DNA of 64,000 nt from assembly GCA_027487485.1 (NCBI GenBank), contig JAIYDN010000052.1:186001-250000 (forward strand), written 5' to 3'. The position numbers were made by a program, and so were the translations under genes. The DNA comes from Planctomycetaceae bacterium. GTDB lineage: Bacteria; Planctomycetota; Planctomycetia; Pirellulales; Pirellulaceae. The notes beneath the pieces were generated by a model. That model saw only the letters and a program-made list of their open reading frames with translations, was not told the DNA's origin and did not search any database. How positions within the stretch are numbered: the first letter of the stretch is position 1; each line of letters begins with the position of its first letter. This document shows positions 26,016 to 38,000 of this stretch, one piece after another.

Positions 26016-29000
26016 TTACGACCAATCCGCCAGTAAATCATCCAGAGCTAAAGCAACCGAAAGATCGCTTTCGTTTTCTGAATCCTTCTCGATCATTGGC
26101 ATCATTGGCATCATTGCGTTCCATTCCAGCGATTCAACTGCCATAGCCGGTCCAATCTCGCTTGGCATCGCAGCCAGATAATCGTCTAGCGACTTAATTT
26201 GGCCAGTAATCGATGCTTGCTGTGGCACGCTCGAAGTTCCAAGGGAAGCCTTACTGGATTCGATAACAGGAGCCGCAAAGCTTGCTGCCGGGACCCATGT
26301 GTCGTTGCTTGCAACAAATGAACCTTCTCCTTCGCCTTCGCCTTCCCCTTCAGGTGCACCACCTCGTAAGTTGATGAAGTTGATGACGTCGAGAACGTCC
26401 AAGTTGTTCACTCGGCCATCGCTATTTACATCCAAGTATGGAGGAGTTGTAAACGTTGTTGGGAATGGCAACCGATCGCCGACAATCGGAACTTCATTGT
26501 TGATGTAGTTGACCAGTTGCAACACATCGATAGGCGAAACAAAGGTATCCGCGTTCACATCCAGGAAGTTACTTGGATTCGTGTACGGATTGGCTCGTAT
26601 CGTGGTGTAATAATCTTCCACTTCACCCACTGGAACTGTCCCGTCAGGTGCGATTCCGTTTGGCCCAAGTCCTCGGGTCTGGCTGAGTCGAACTCGGACC
26701 GCAACAGGCACATCCGTACGAGCGTCACGCGGAACAGTAGGCAAGCTGATCTGTCGAACACCATCGGTGAAGAAAGCAAATTCTTGACCGGTTGCTCCGC
26801 TGCCCAATCTTTCGTTGGACTCGAAGCTACCGTTTGCATTCAAGTCGATCCATGCGTTGACATAGACATTTTGTGCTGGCGATGCACCGCGTACATCCAC
26901 ACTGATCGATCCAGTGAAGGATGCGACAAAAGTGTTAACCACCACGCCGTCGTCGGTATCAAGGTCCGTCAGGCGAGCATCCGGATCTGCGGTGACGGTA
27001 GGTCCAAGTGAGACACCATTCACGACTCGATGGCGTGGGCCATCGCTTGCCTTCTTGCTTGCGTAGCGAGGGTCAGCAGCGTCGCCGTAATCAAACCCTT
27101 CACCAAGGAAAATGTCGATCACTGTTTGGCCGTTGTCTTCGGTCGCTCGCATGGCATTGCCCGCCAAGTCGCGAATTCCCGAAACCGCAGCCGCGCCCAA
27201 ACCAGCCACACCTCTTGCACCTTCGATCAGTACCGTGGCACCAAGTTGAGTTAGGCTTACACCAGGAATGTTCTGTGCAGCGATTGTGTTGATCAGCAGC
27301 GTCGCAACTTGATCGCTGGTGATCACAGTGGACAAATCGATGCGTACTGGAATCGCTGCCGATTGGCCAGGGATGCCAACCACTTGCAGTACCGTGTTGG
27401 TCGCTTGAACTCGGACATCAACTTGGTTGCCAACAGAAATCAATCCGTTCGGACCTGCAGTCGCTGTGATTCCCAGGATGGAACCGTTGATCGCGTTTAC
27501 GATCGAATTAGCCAATGCAGTTACTGATACCGTGCTGAGCGGAACAGCTACGGAATTTGCACGAACCGTACCGTTGCTATCGAGCTCAAACACAACGGTT
27601 GAATTTCCTCGTTGGATGGTGAAGGTCTGTCCATCACCAATTCCTACGGGCAAGCCGTTCGCGGTTGGGATTTGCAATCCGTATCCAGGTGTAACGCCCG
27701 CTTGTCCGGAAACAACCATGAGACTATTGTCTGGGAGGAATTGAATCCCGTCACCCAGAATTTGAAGCTCGCCACCGCCGATGCTGGTTGCTGTCAGATT
27801 GACGCTCAAGCCAGTGTTACGAATTGCCAGTGCAACTCTTTCTGCAAGAACCGATGGTGGGTCTTGTGTGCTGAAAGCAACGGCAACGTTGTTGGGTCGA
27901 ACCGATTGGTTGTTATCGAATTCAAACGTGATGCGTTGAAGTCCATTATCGACGCGGAAGGTAGTTCCGTCGATCGCGGTATTCGTAAATCCGTCGAACG
28001 AAGATGGCACCCGGATCCGAAGACCTGTATCCAGTTCAAATCGGGTTGATTTGTTGGTCGAGTCTTGGATGGTGTAAATCGTGCCGTCTACGATCGATTT
28101 CGGCTCAACAACTACGATCGAAGATTCGTTGGTGTTGATGAAGCGGATTTGGTAGACCGAGTTGTTTTCCCAAACTCCCGCAATCGGTGTCAAACGAACG
28201 ATGTTGCTAGTGGAAGAATAACCAAAACGGTAGTCTTGACCTTCGACCAAAATCTGAGCGTTCTTGTAGAGGACAATACTGCTCGAGGTAACACTTCGTT
28301 GTTCGATGCCGGAACCTTCGGATTGGAAACCGACTTGCGAAGCATCGACGATTTGTACGTCGAAGAAGAATTGATTGGAGTTAACCACTTCAACAGTGCC
28401 GATAGCTGGGTTGGTATCAACACCTTGCGTATCGTTGTCATAGGGGTTAACAGCAAATGCTGTCGGTCCATTGAAGTCTGATCGATCGGCAGCTCCGCGG
28501 TCTTTGAAGATCCGTTCGCCTAAGCCCGGAGGTGTCTGAACATTAGGATCATCGACACGGAGCATGCCATTGATGTCGGTGCTTGGAGCAATAATGGGTG
28601 ATGGTAGCAAGCCAAGCGGTTGCTTAACTGCCAAGAGTGCAGCTCGGTCTACCAACGAATCCATAGTCGAATCGATCGATACCGCACCGGCTACAGGGTA
28701 AAGATTGCCACGAAGTGGATCTGAGAACAATGGAATACTAGAAGCAACCGAGATCGGGAACTGACCTGGGACAGCCGATCCGCTTACTGGACGGCTGTTG
28801 CCTTGGAACAAAGTCGCTCCGACCACGGTAGACGTACTGGTCGCATCGACAGCAATCCCGTCCGAGTGATTGGCAATAATGTTGTTTAACAATGTTGGGC
28901 TAGCGTTGTTCTGTACATTGATACCTGTACCAAGCGGGGTGTAGATCAAGCCTGGACGACTCGACAAGGCACCCACAGCGTCAATATCCGCACCTACTGA

Positions 29001-32000
29001 ATCACCGCTCAACGCACCGTCGCTACTAACGTCGGTGATTCGAACGAAGTACAACTGGCTTAGTGTACTAAATCCGAATGCATCCAAATCGATGTAGCGG
29101 CTGTTGAAGGAAATGTTTCCAACCGATGTGTAATTGATGTTGTCTGCACTCACTTCAACGCGAGCGAGTTCTGAATTTCCAACTTCATAGACAGCCAGAT
29201 CAGGCCTAGCGTCGCCGGAACCGGTCAGAATGTTGTTCGTGAATTGGACGACCAGCACGCCACCGCGACCAAGCGAGACCGCACCTTGTCCAGGTGTCGG
29301 CTCACCGATACCGCTGTAGTTCGGCGCACCTAGTGCATCCGCAGCGACTTGCAGTCCTGCAAGTGGAACAGGCCCGCCGCCAGCGGTTGCGTCGTAGCGA
29401 GATACGGCATCAGCAAAGGATAGCAAGCCTTGGCTGTAGAAATCGCTTCCAAAGGTCGCTGGAGCTGATGCATTGACGCTTGCAACAGTTCCACCAAGAA
29501 TCGTGTTGTTGACAATTCGTGCAAATGGAACAGGTGACACAGCAGCGGAAGCTTGAGTGTTACGGCCTCGTATATCAATACCCCCGGCAACGTTTCCAAC
29601 AAGCTCGTTGTTCATAACTACCGCGCCTGGAATCAAGCGTTGGTCGTTAAGCGTTATGGTATTTCGTACGGCACCTGGATTGGACGCAGCCGAAGTAGGA
29701 CCAGGAACGTCCGCTTGGAGAACAATACCGAATCCAGCCGAACGCGAGATTCGGGAGTTTTCGACAATCACTTGTCCTTGCTCTCGCTTGGTGTTTTTAT
29801 CCCCCTCGAAACTGAAGGTGGATACCGCTCCTGCCGATGCCGGCAATGTTACGCTAACAGGCCCTACCAATGAAATCGTTTCGGAGTTCTGACCTGAAAC
29901 GCTGCCATCGGAAGAAATAGCTGCAATATTGAGCAGCGACTGAACAGCTGTCGAGTTGATCAAGTCACGGACTCGAGACGCAATCACCTTCGCCGACTCG
30001 TTCGCACGGCCATTGTATGGAATTGCAATGCTGCCCGTGCTAACACCTCGTGCGGTTGACCCAGCTGGGATGCTTTCGTCGTCAAATTCAAGAGTTAGAA
30101 CGCTCGACCCATCGCTCAAAACTATTCTCTGACCATCCGCGATTCTGGATGAATTTTGGAATGTAAGGGTTTGGCCAACAGCTTGTTGAGCGTTCGGTGC
30201 GAAACCTAGGTTTAGCGTAATGCCAGACACAAGACTCGGTGTCCCGTACTCTGTTCCACCACGAATTTCTAGCTGATAAGGACCGACAAGGATGTCGCTT
30301 CCTGCCCCGCCGCGCGTTACAAAACTGGTATCGGCCCGAACCCCGGTTACCGACTCGCCACGTTCAGCTAGACCGATGATAAAATCATCGAGATACAAAC
30401 CTTCGAATGCGTTGTTTTGTGCTCGAAGAGCCCGCGGAAGCGCGACGCCGTTCTCAGAGAAGATATCCTCTGCTCGTGGCTGCGATACGGTGAATGGTCC
30501 AGCGTTTGTTACTGTGATACCAGTCAGATCTACATATCGATCGCGAGCGAGGTAAGTTGTATACGCATCCAAACCACCTGCGAACGTCTGCTCCATTGCT
30601 TCCGAAACACGAACAGCAACCTGATCAGCAGTCATATCGGGTGTGATTGCAATTCGAATATTTGCAGGATCGCTGATTCCCGTTTGCCCAGTCAAAACGA
30701 ACGGCGAGTTGGCTGGAACGCTTACAGACGCGGTACCGCTAATCGTGATCTTGTTCGCATTCAGGAAAAAGTTCGGCCGAGGAGTCGGGAAAGTAACGTT
30801 TCGCATTACCGCGAATAGAGTTTGAGCAATCGTGGCCGCGGAATCCGCTGAAGTAAATCGAACCACGTTACCAACGGGCGCTACTCCAGTTCCGTTCCAG
30901 AATGCAAATGTCTCGCCCGATACGAGCACTGATGAACCATTTTGAAGCAATGCTCCACCAGGAACAACCAGGCTATAACCCATATCGATCTCGAACCGAG
31001 CGTTATTGCCTACGCCAGCACTCATTGTGAATACTTGGCCATCTCGGAGTTCATTACCCGAGATCGTTCTCAGTTCCAGCCCGCGTCCACCAAACGTGCC
31101 GTAGCCCATGCTACCAGCGGTACTGAACTCAAATCGCAAACGCACATTTTCATTGCCCGCAAGCGAGCCTAGATTCACTCGTGCTTGACGCCAAACAGCC
31201 TGCGATCCATTTCGAGGAGTGTTCAGTGTTCGTTCGACTGCACCCTCAGCGGTGTCTCGATTGTTGGTCGTGAGCTGAATCCAAACCCCGTTATCGTTCA
31301 CACCAAAGACACGGAACGAATCGGTCATCGATCCATTGATGGACGAACCATCGTCGTTATCCATGAAGTAATTGAAATACAAGGTAGGCAGATCTTGTGC
31401 AGCCAAACCCGACAACGAGAACGGTTGACTCTCGATCACCCCCGATGCGCCACCTGGGAAGTTGTACGTATTCAACAGCGGTTCGCCACCTGAACGCGGG
31501 GAATCAACGGGTCCCATGCCCGGTGCAAAGCTAGCGTTCGCTCTTCCGCTATTGTCGAATCCGAAATACCAACTTGTCCCACCGGCGACTGCTGGACCGC
31601 TTAAGTCGCTAGGTGCATTAATTCCATGACCAGCATCTCCACCGCGACGCGGTGTTAGCTGCCAAAGATTGTAATCTAGGTTAGAAAACGCGATTCCGTT
31701 TAGACCTTGAACACCGGTCTGAACCGTGGATCGCCCATTCGAAAACACTGGTTGCAATTCACCTCGAACGTTGAAGGCGACGATGGCCCCACTATCCGTT
31801 GTTCCAAAAAGAACTTCCGAATAATCACCGTTTGCAACATTCCTTGGGCCTGCCGTTAGACCAGTGAATCGCAGGCCAGCTAGATCCGTTGCCGTTACTA
31901 CTTGCCTTCCAATACCGGCGGGAGAAAACGAGTTGGATCTCAATTCTGCATTACTTACTCGGTAAAGTCGGCCTGCATCACTTACCGCAAAGAGAGCGCC

Positions 32001-35000
32001 TGAAATTCCCGCAACACCGGTGATCGTTTCGTTAGGATCGACAGTAGCAATTCTTCCGCGCTCCGTGATCTCCGTTCCAGCACCTCGCAGGAAGTCGTTC
32101 GGATTTGCTGCGGTATCTGGCACAATGATTCTGTTACTATCGTCTTGAGCTGGGTTGCTCAATCCCTGACCATCCGAAGGTCGGAACGCATACAAGATGT
32201 TTCTGCTGTAAACGACTCCTGGATTATTCTGGCGATTTGCAACTACGAAGCCGCTTTCACCACTTAGGTCCATATAGGTTAACGCTTCAAAATCGAAGCC
32301 AGAGGCGGCAACACGGGTTTCATTCAACGGGGGGTTTGCGTTGGTTGCAAAAACTTCGTAAGGGTCATTTCCAAATCCACCCTGTATGGTTGTCTGAGCC
32401 GTTCCAGCATTCACGTTGATGTAAACTGCACTTGCAGCATCGTCTACGAGGCTAGAGCCCGTGCTACGGAAGCCTCGGATGTCTCCATTAGGACGGATAG
32501 CGATATCGCGAAGATCTTCGGTGTTCGTGCCGACGTCGTTCGTCAATTCACCCGTAAACGAATTGACTAGGAATACTTGGGTTCCAGTGTTCTGCCCAAC
32601 CGTTCTGCTCAGATACAATGGAACATCAGCTAGGACGTACTCTACCCGCGATTGCAGAGGCAAGAAGTTAGGCGTTATCGGGCCTCGTCCGTTAGCACTA
32701 AGCGATCCATCAATGCGATCTTCAACAATGTATTGCCCGCTGCTGATGGGTTGAACTCGCACCCCAGCATCAATCGTTTGATTTGCATTGAGCCGATTAG
32801 CCAACACGGTTGGAACTTGAGTTCGATTGGTGAGTGCCAAGAAGTACCGACCAGCTCGCAATTCAACAGATCCGATAAACGGATCCAAGGTGCCTGTCGA
32901 ACCACGACTAAGGTCCGATGTTCCCGTGCCCGGAGCAGAGGTTGAACGGTCGTCTAGGATATTGCTATTTTCGCCGAACTGAACGAGTCGCCCGTCTGTC
33001 ACATTACCTTGAGCGTCAAAAACAGCTTCGTACAAATACATGGACATGTCCGCGCGGCCGATGCCGTCCGCGTAGTCCACATCGAAAACCGTGGACAGGT
33101 ATTGTGCCAGCGGAGTCAACAAAGATTGGTAATTGATAGTGAACGTAAACCAGTCGACATCCGTCGCTGAATCCAAGTTGCCTGCAACGGCAATAGTACG
33201 ACGGTCTGTTTGCAGAATGTTGCCAAGCTCTTGTGCTGTTTGGAGCGTGTTGTTCGCTCGAGCTTCAATCTCCGCATCTTCGCCCACAAGCGGCGAATGT
33301 CTTGGTACGCCGGATAGAGTGAGTCCGTTTTGAGCAAATCGAATATCGGCATAACTTACCGCTGATCCTGGCAGTTCTTGCGACTCGCCAAGTCTTACTT
33401 GCAATTGATACGAACCCTTGGATCGACCTTGTCCAACCGATGCAGGATCAGTCAATGCAATGATATTGGGTTGACCTGGCAATTGGTTGCTGCTTCGAAC
33501 GCGAACATGGTAAAGAGTTGCTTCGTTTTCACGCCCTGGCAACACAACTCGTAGACCAGCATCTTTCGGATTCGTGCTGTAGTCATCACGAGCTTCTCCA
33601 ACTGGATTGGCTACAGTTCTCGAAACAGAAATCGTCGGAACCTGAGTGATCGTGCTTTTTCGAAGTGGATTTACGCTGGTTCCCGGAAGAGTGGAGAATA
33701 GAGGATTTGCATTAGGCTGGGTTTCCTCCAAGTACGAATTGTCGGACAACGCTAGAATCGTGCCGTCTGCAGCAACTAGTTCCACAACAGTATCCAAACT
33801 GGATGTCGTACGATCGATATCCAACCATACTTCCGTTCGACCGTTTGCTGTAAAGCTGTAGACGTCGACATCCGATGGTTTGGTCAAGACACCTTGAACT
33901 TCGAATCCGAGACGTGCATTCTCGTCCCCGCTTGTCGCTAAACGGGCAACTTGACCCAAGTACTGCGCGGTGGAAGGACTGTTGTTGGCCGATGGGGCTG
34001 TAGCCCGTGCGGACTCACGCTCGGAAACCACTTCCACATTGCGATCATTCGAATACGTTTGCATGGACACCCCGTCCCAAGAGCCGGGGGATGCTTGCCG
34101 TTGAATCGCTGTAGGAATCAATTCCAAGAAGCTGGTAATTCTGGCGCTGGTCGAGTTCGGGTCGACTCGCCAAGAAAGAGCTGTCGATACATCTGCTACG
34201 CCGTAAGCCTGACCCAAGGTCGCATCAGCAAAAGGCGTTAAGTTGTTTGTGTTGATGTTTCCATCAAGCGTGTACGTTGTGCCAGCACCTACGATCGAGT
34301 TTTGTAGCGAAGGAGCTAGGTTTGCAGCCCAGCCTGTGTAAGTCGCATTTTGTAGGTTCACTCCTTGTTGGTAAACGCCACCATGCGAAAATCCTACGCG
34401 TTGGGCGTTGTTGACGCTGTTCGCTCGGAAATCATCTTGGCCAGGAGTCCCCGTGACATAGAGCAAGCTGTTGTTGCCGGCCTGAAACTCTTCGTCGAGA
34501 TAATTGATGAAGTTGACATCGCCAAGCGGTTCGTCGCTAGACAGAACAAGCGTGTTGTACAGTCGTGACACACCATTATCGAACCGCGATTCAACTCGCC
34601 ATCGCACGACCGCATTGTTGTTGCCTACGAACGTGCCTTCGCTGGCGACAAGGTCAGCTGACTCAAGTGTTGGCTGTCGCGTGATAGTCGTATTCTCAAG
34701 AGAAATGGCTTGACCACTCGTGCCAATATCGATGTAGTTACTGAACGCTCGCAATGCTTCTGCATCCGCAAACAGCTGAGTTCGGCCTTGAGCGGTTACC
34801 CGGGAAGTATCCCCGTTGTTGGTTCCGCCACCCGCACGCGGGAAGTAAGAGAAGAATCCAGGCCGATTCGGATCGACATTATTGTCAATACGAGTTCCCT
34901 GATTGACTTGGGTAATCGTTGGGAGAACGATACTGCTAGAGAGCGCTCCGGAACCATTGTTGTCGGTGTCGAAAGCAGCTCGGCCATCTGTTCCAAAACC

Positions 35001-38000
35001 TGCCCCCACCGTGTCGTCGGCAAGCGCAGTCAAGATAACTGGAAAGTTGGGTTGCCCGACAATTTGAACGCTACCGCCTATTCGATTGCTGAAATCTAGC
35101 GGGGTTCCGGTCGCGGTCAGTCCGGCCGTTGTCGGTCCGCCGCCGAATTTGACGACCAAGCTTTCTGTCGGCGCACTTCTCAATCGAAGGCCACCGTAAG
35201 TATGGAAGTTATCCGAAACGATGTCGTTCGAAACAATGTGAACAATGTCCGTGTCATCCCAAACGCTTTGCGTTGTCAGGGTTTGGCCACGAACCACCAT
35301 GCCGTTCAAAAGGTTTCTGGACAATCGGTTCCCATCGATCAAAGGCCCCTGGTTTTCCAAGTGATCCAATGAACGCCCCAGCAAACCCGATTGACGGCCG
35401 GGATCATTTACGAAGTCTGGACCGAGCGAATTGACGTCGATGCTGATCGCCGCTGCACCGTTATCGTTGATTCGGTTGTTGACCAAAACAGGTTGAGCAC
35501 CACGAACAAAAATGGTAGCAGCAGCGTTGTCGCCTCGTCCGGATCGATTGGTGATCGTAGATGCTTCGACGCCAGCCGCGTTGTTTTCAATTCGGGAATT
35601 CGACAACCGGAAGTCTGCTTGATGAACTTCGATGGCATTGAACGAAGCAAAGCCACCTTCGATTCGTGTTGTTCCACCAGCATACGAAAGGCGGTTGTAG
35701 TCCAACGAAGCAGAACTTCCGTGAGCAACGAAAACTCCACCCCAATCCCCAACCGAAGCATTGCGAACACCTCGCAATGACGCTGTATCAGCAGTTCCGC
35801 CCGCACCGTAAGTGCGGTCGCTCATGCTAGTCATGACGATTGGCAATCCGCTAGTTCCTTCTGCAATCAGCGATCCGCCCTCACGCACTTCGATTCTGGC
35901 TCCGCTGCTCTTCAGGATCACGCCCGGATCAATCACCAAGCTTCCGTCAAGCCGTGCCCGAATCTTGCTGGTCGTGACCAATGCAGCACCGGTCACGCTA
36001 CCGTTGTCCAAAAAGGTTGTTGAGGTCGCGTCGAGTTGAGCGACCAAAGAATACCTGCCACCCGCAGAAGCATCGCTTCTATACAACCGACGCCCTGTGA
36101 AGATGGAGGGCTGCACAGGGACAGGCAAATTGTCAAGTCGAATGGAACTCAAGCCGAGCACGCTCAGCGATGATGTTGGTTCGGACGGAGCCGTTTCCTT
36201 GCCGCTCGAATCGATAAACACAATTCGATAGTTGTAGGTTCCTGCTGCCAAAGTTCCGCCTGCAACAACGGAAAGTGTCACAGCGGAACTGGACGGGGCG
36301 GCTAGATCCAGTGCGACTCCCGTTTGAGTGCCGTTGTCCAAGAAGCTTGTGGTCGTCGAGTTCAATTGACTTACAAGGCGATAGACCCCGGCGCCTGTGG
36401 CTTCACTTCGGTACAACCGACGAGCAACATACGGTAGGTTGCTGTTGACTGGAGGCAAATTGGTCAATTGGATCGAGCTGTTACCAACAACGGTTAGCGA
36501 CTTCGTCGGGATCGAAGCAAGGCTCTCGTTACCGGAAGCATCTACGTAGACCAATCGATAATTGTAAGTCCCTGCAGCTAACGAACCGCCCGCAACCGGA
36601 ACCAATTCCACAATCGTCGCTGGTGGCGAGGCAACATCTACGATGCCGCCGCCTGGTTGACCATCAATGATCAAATTCTCAGCGAACACGTGAGTGATAT
36701 CAATGTCATCAAATCGCGCCGAAACGGTGATAGTCTCCAACGTGTCCGCAACGCCTGTTCGAGCGCGAACAAACAAACCGTTGATCGAGTTGTTGACGAT
36801 GCGATTGCCGTGGATATCTGGACCGACACGGTCGAAGTCAGGGATAAACAGGCCGCTTGCTTGGGAGCGTAAATCGGCGAAGTCTGATTCCTTGAAGCTG
36901 TTTGGCGTAGCGGAAATCGCCGCATCGGCACTCAACGTGATCACGTTGTTGTAAATCGATGGGCGTGAGTTAATAAGATTGATCGGGGTAATGACCTGTG
37001 ACAAGCCATCGACGACCACTTGGCCTCCACCATAACGAAGCTGCGAATGAATGATCGAATTCAGGAAAAGCCCATTGCGTTCTTTGTCGACCCGGGTCTC
37101 ATCGCCGCCGTCGATTCCATTTCGGAAGTCAATTCCACCCCAATCGCCTGCCGCTGGTGCTGGCGGAGTTCGGTCTGGATTAAGCCCGATGCCAATCGGA
37201 TCATTGATCGAAGTAACAATTACATTTTGGCCAGGAGTTCCCAACAACTGCAGCGAACCGCCGCTACGATCGACGCTGACGGTGGAGCTTCCCGCGCTGA
37301 TTCGAGAACGGCCCATCTTGATGATCGCACCCGCATCAATCATGACGGTTACATTCTTCGGCACATCAAAGGTCGCACCGTCTGCTAGTGGATCGCCAAA
37401 CCGATTGAATCCAATTTCATAAGCTCGGTTCTGGGTGTTGCCGAGAATTCGAACGCTGACAGCTCGGCTGCCCGAGATGTCTCTGGCTGCTTCATCTCTA
37501 GCATCTTGCAGAGCGCGTGCGATGGTATTGTAGGGGGCAGCAATCGTTCCATTGCCGCTAGCCGATGCGGTCTTGTCAACCCAAACCGTGTACGCGGACA
37601 TATCGGCTTGCCCAACGGGCGGTGCTGCTCGATCAGGACGAGTCGGCATGAACCAATAATTGAATGTGCCACCAGGACGGCCGTCCCCGTCGCCATCCAA
37701 GGCAGTTGGAGTTCCCTCTACATCAACCAAGGTCGAAGCCGTTGGTGGTTTGTAATCGATGCGTAGTTGATACTTCCCTTCGGACTTGCCACCCAAACCG
37801 GAGTCTTCAATGTTCGGGTCGTATACGGTGTTACCTTTTGCACTCACGCCAACGATGTAATCGCCACCGCGATCCACGTTGATGGAGATACGAGGGTCGT
37901 CGCTGAAATAATCTTCGTTGGCAGCGATCTCAACCCATCTCGGTGAAGTCGTTGTTCCTTCATTGCGGTACAGACGCAACGATGCATCGAGCAAGCTCGA

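Noticed and set aside
26320-26360. Short tandem repeat (Gly-Glu codons) resembling a microsatellite
   Set aside because: It encodes the GEGEGEGEG linker after the dockerin of the giant protein, so it is coding low complexity.
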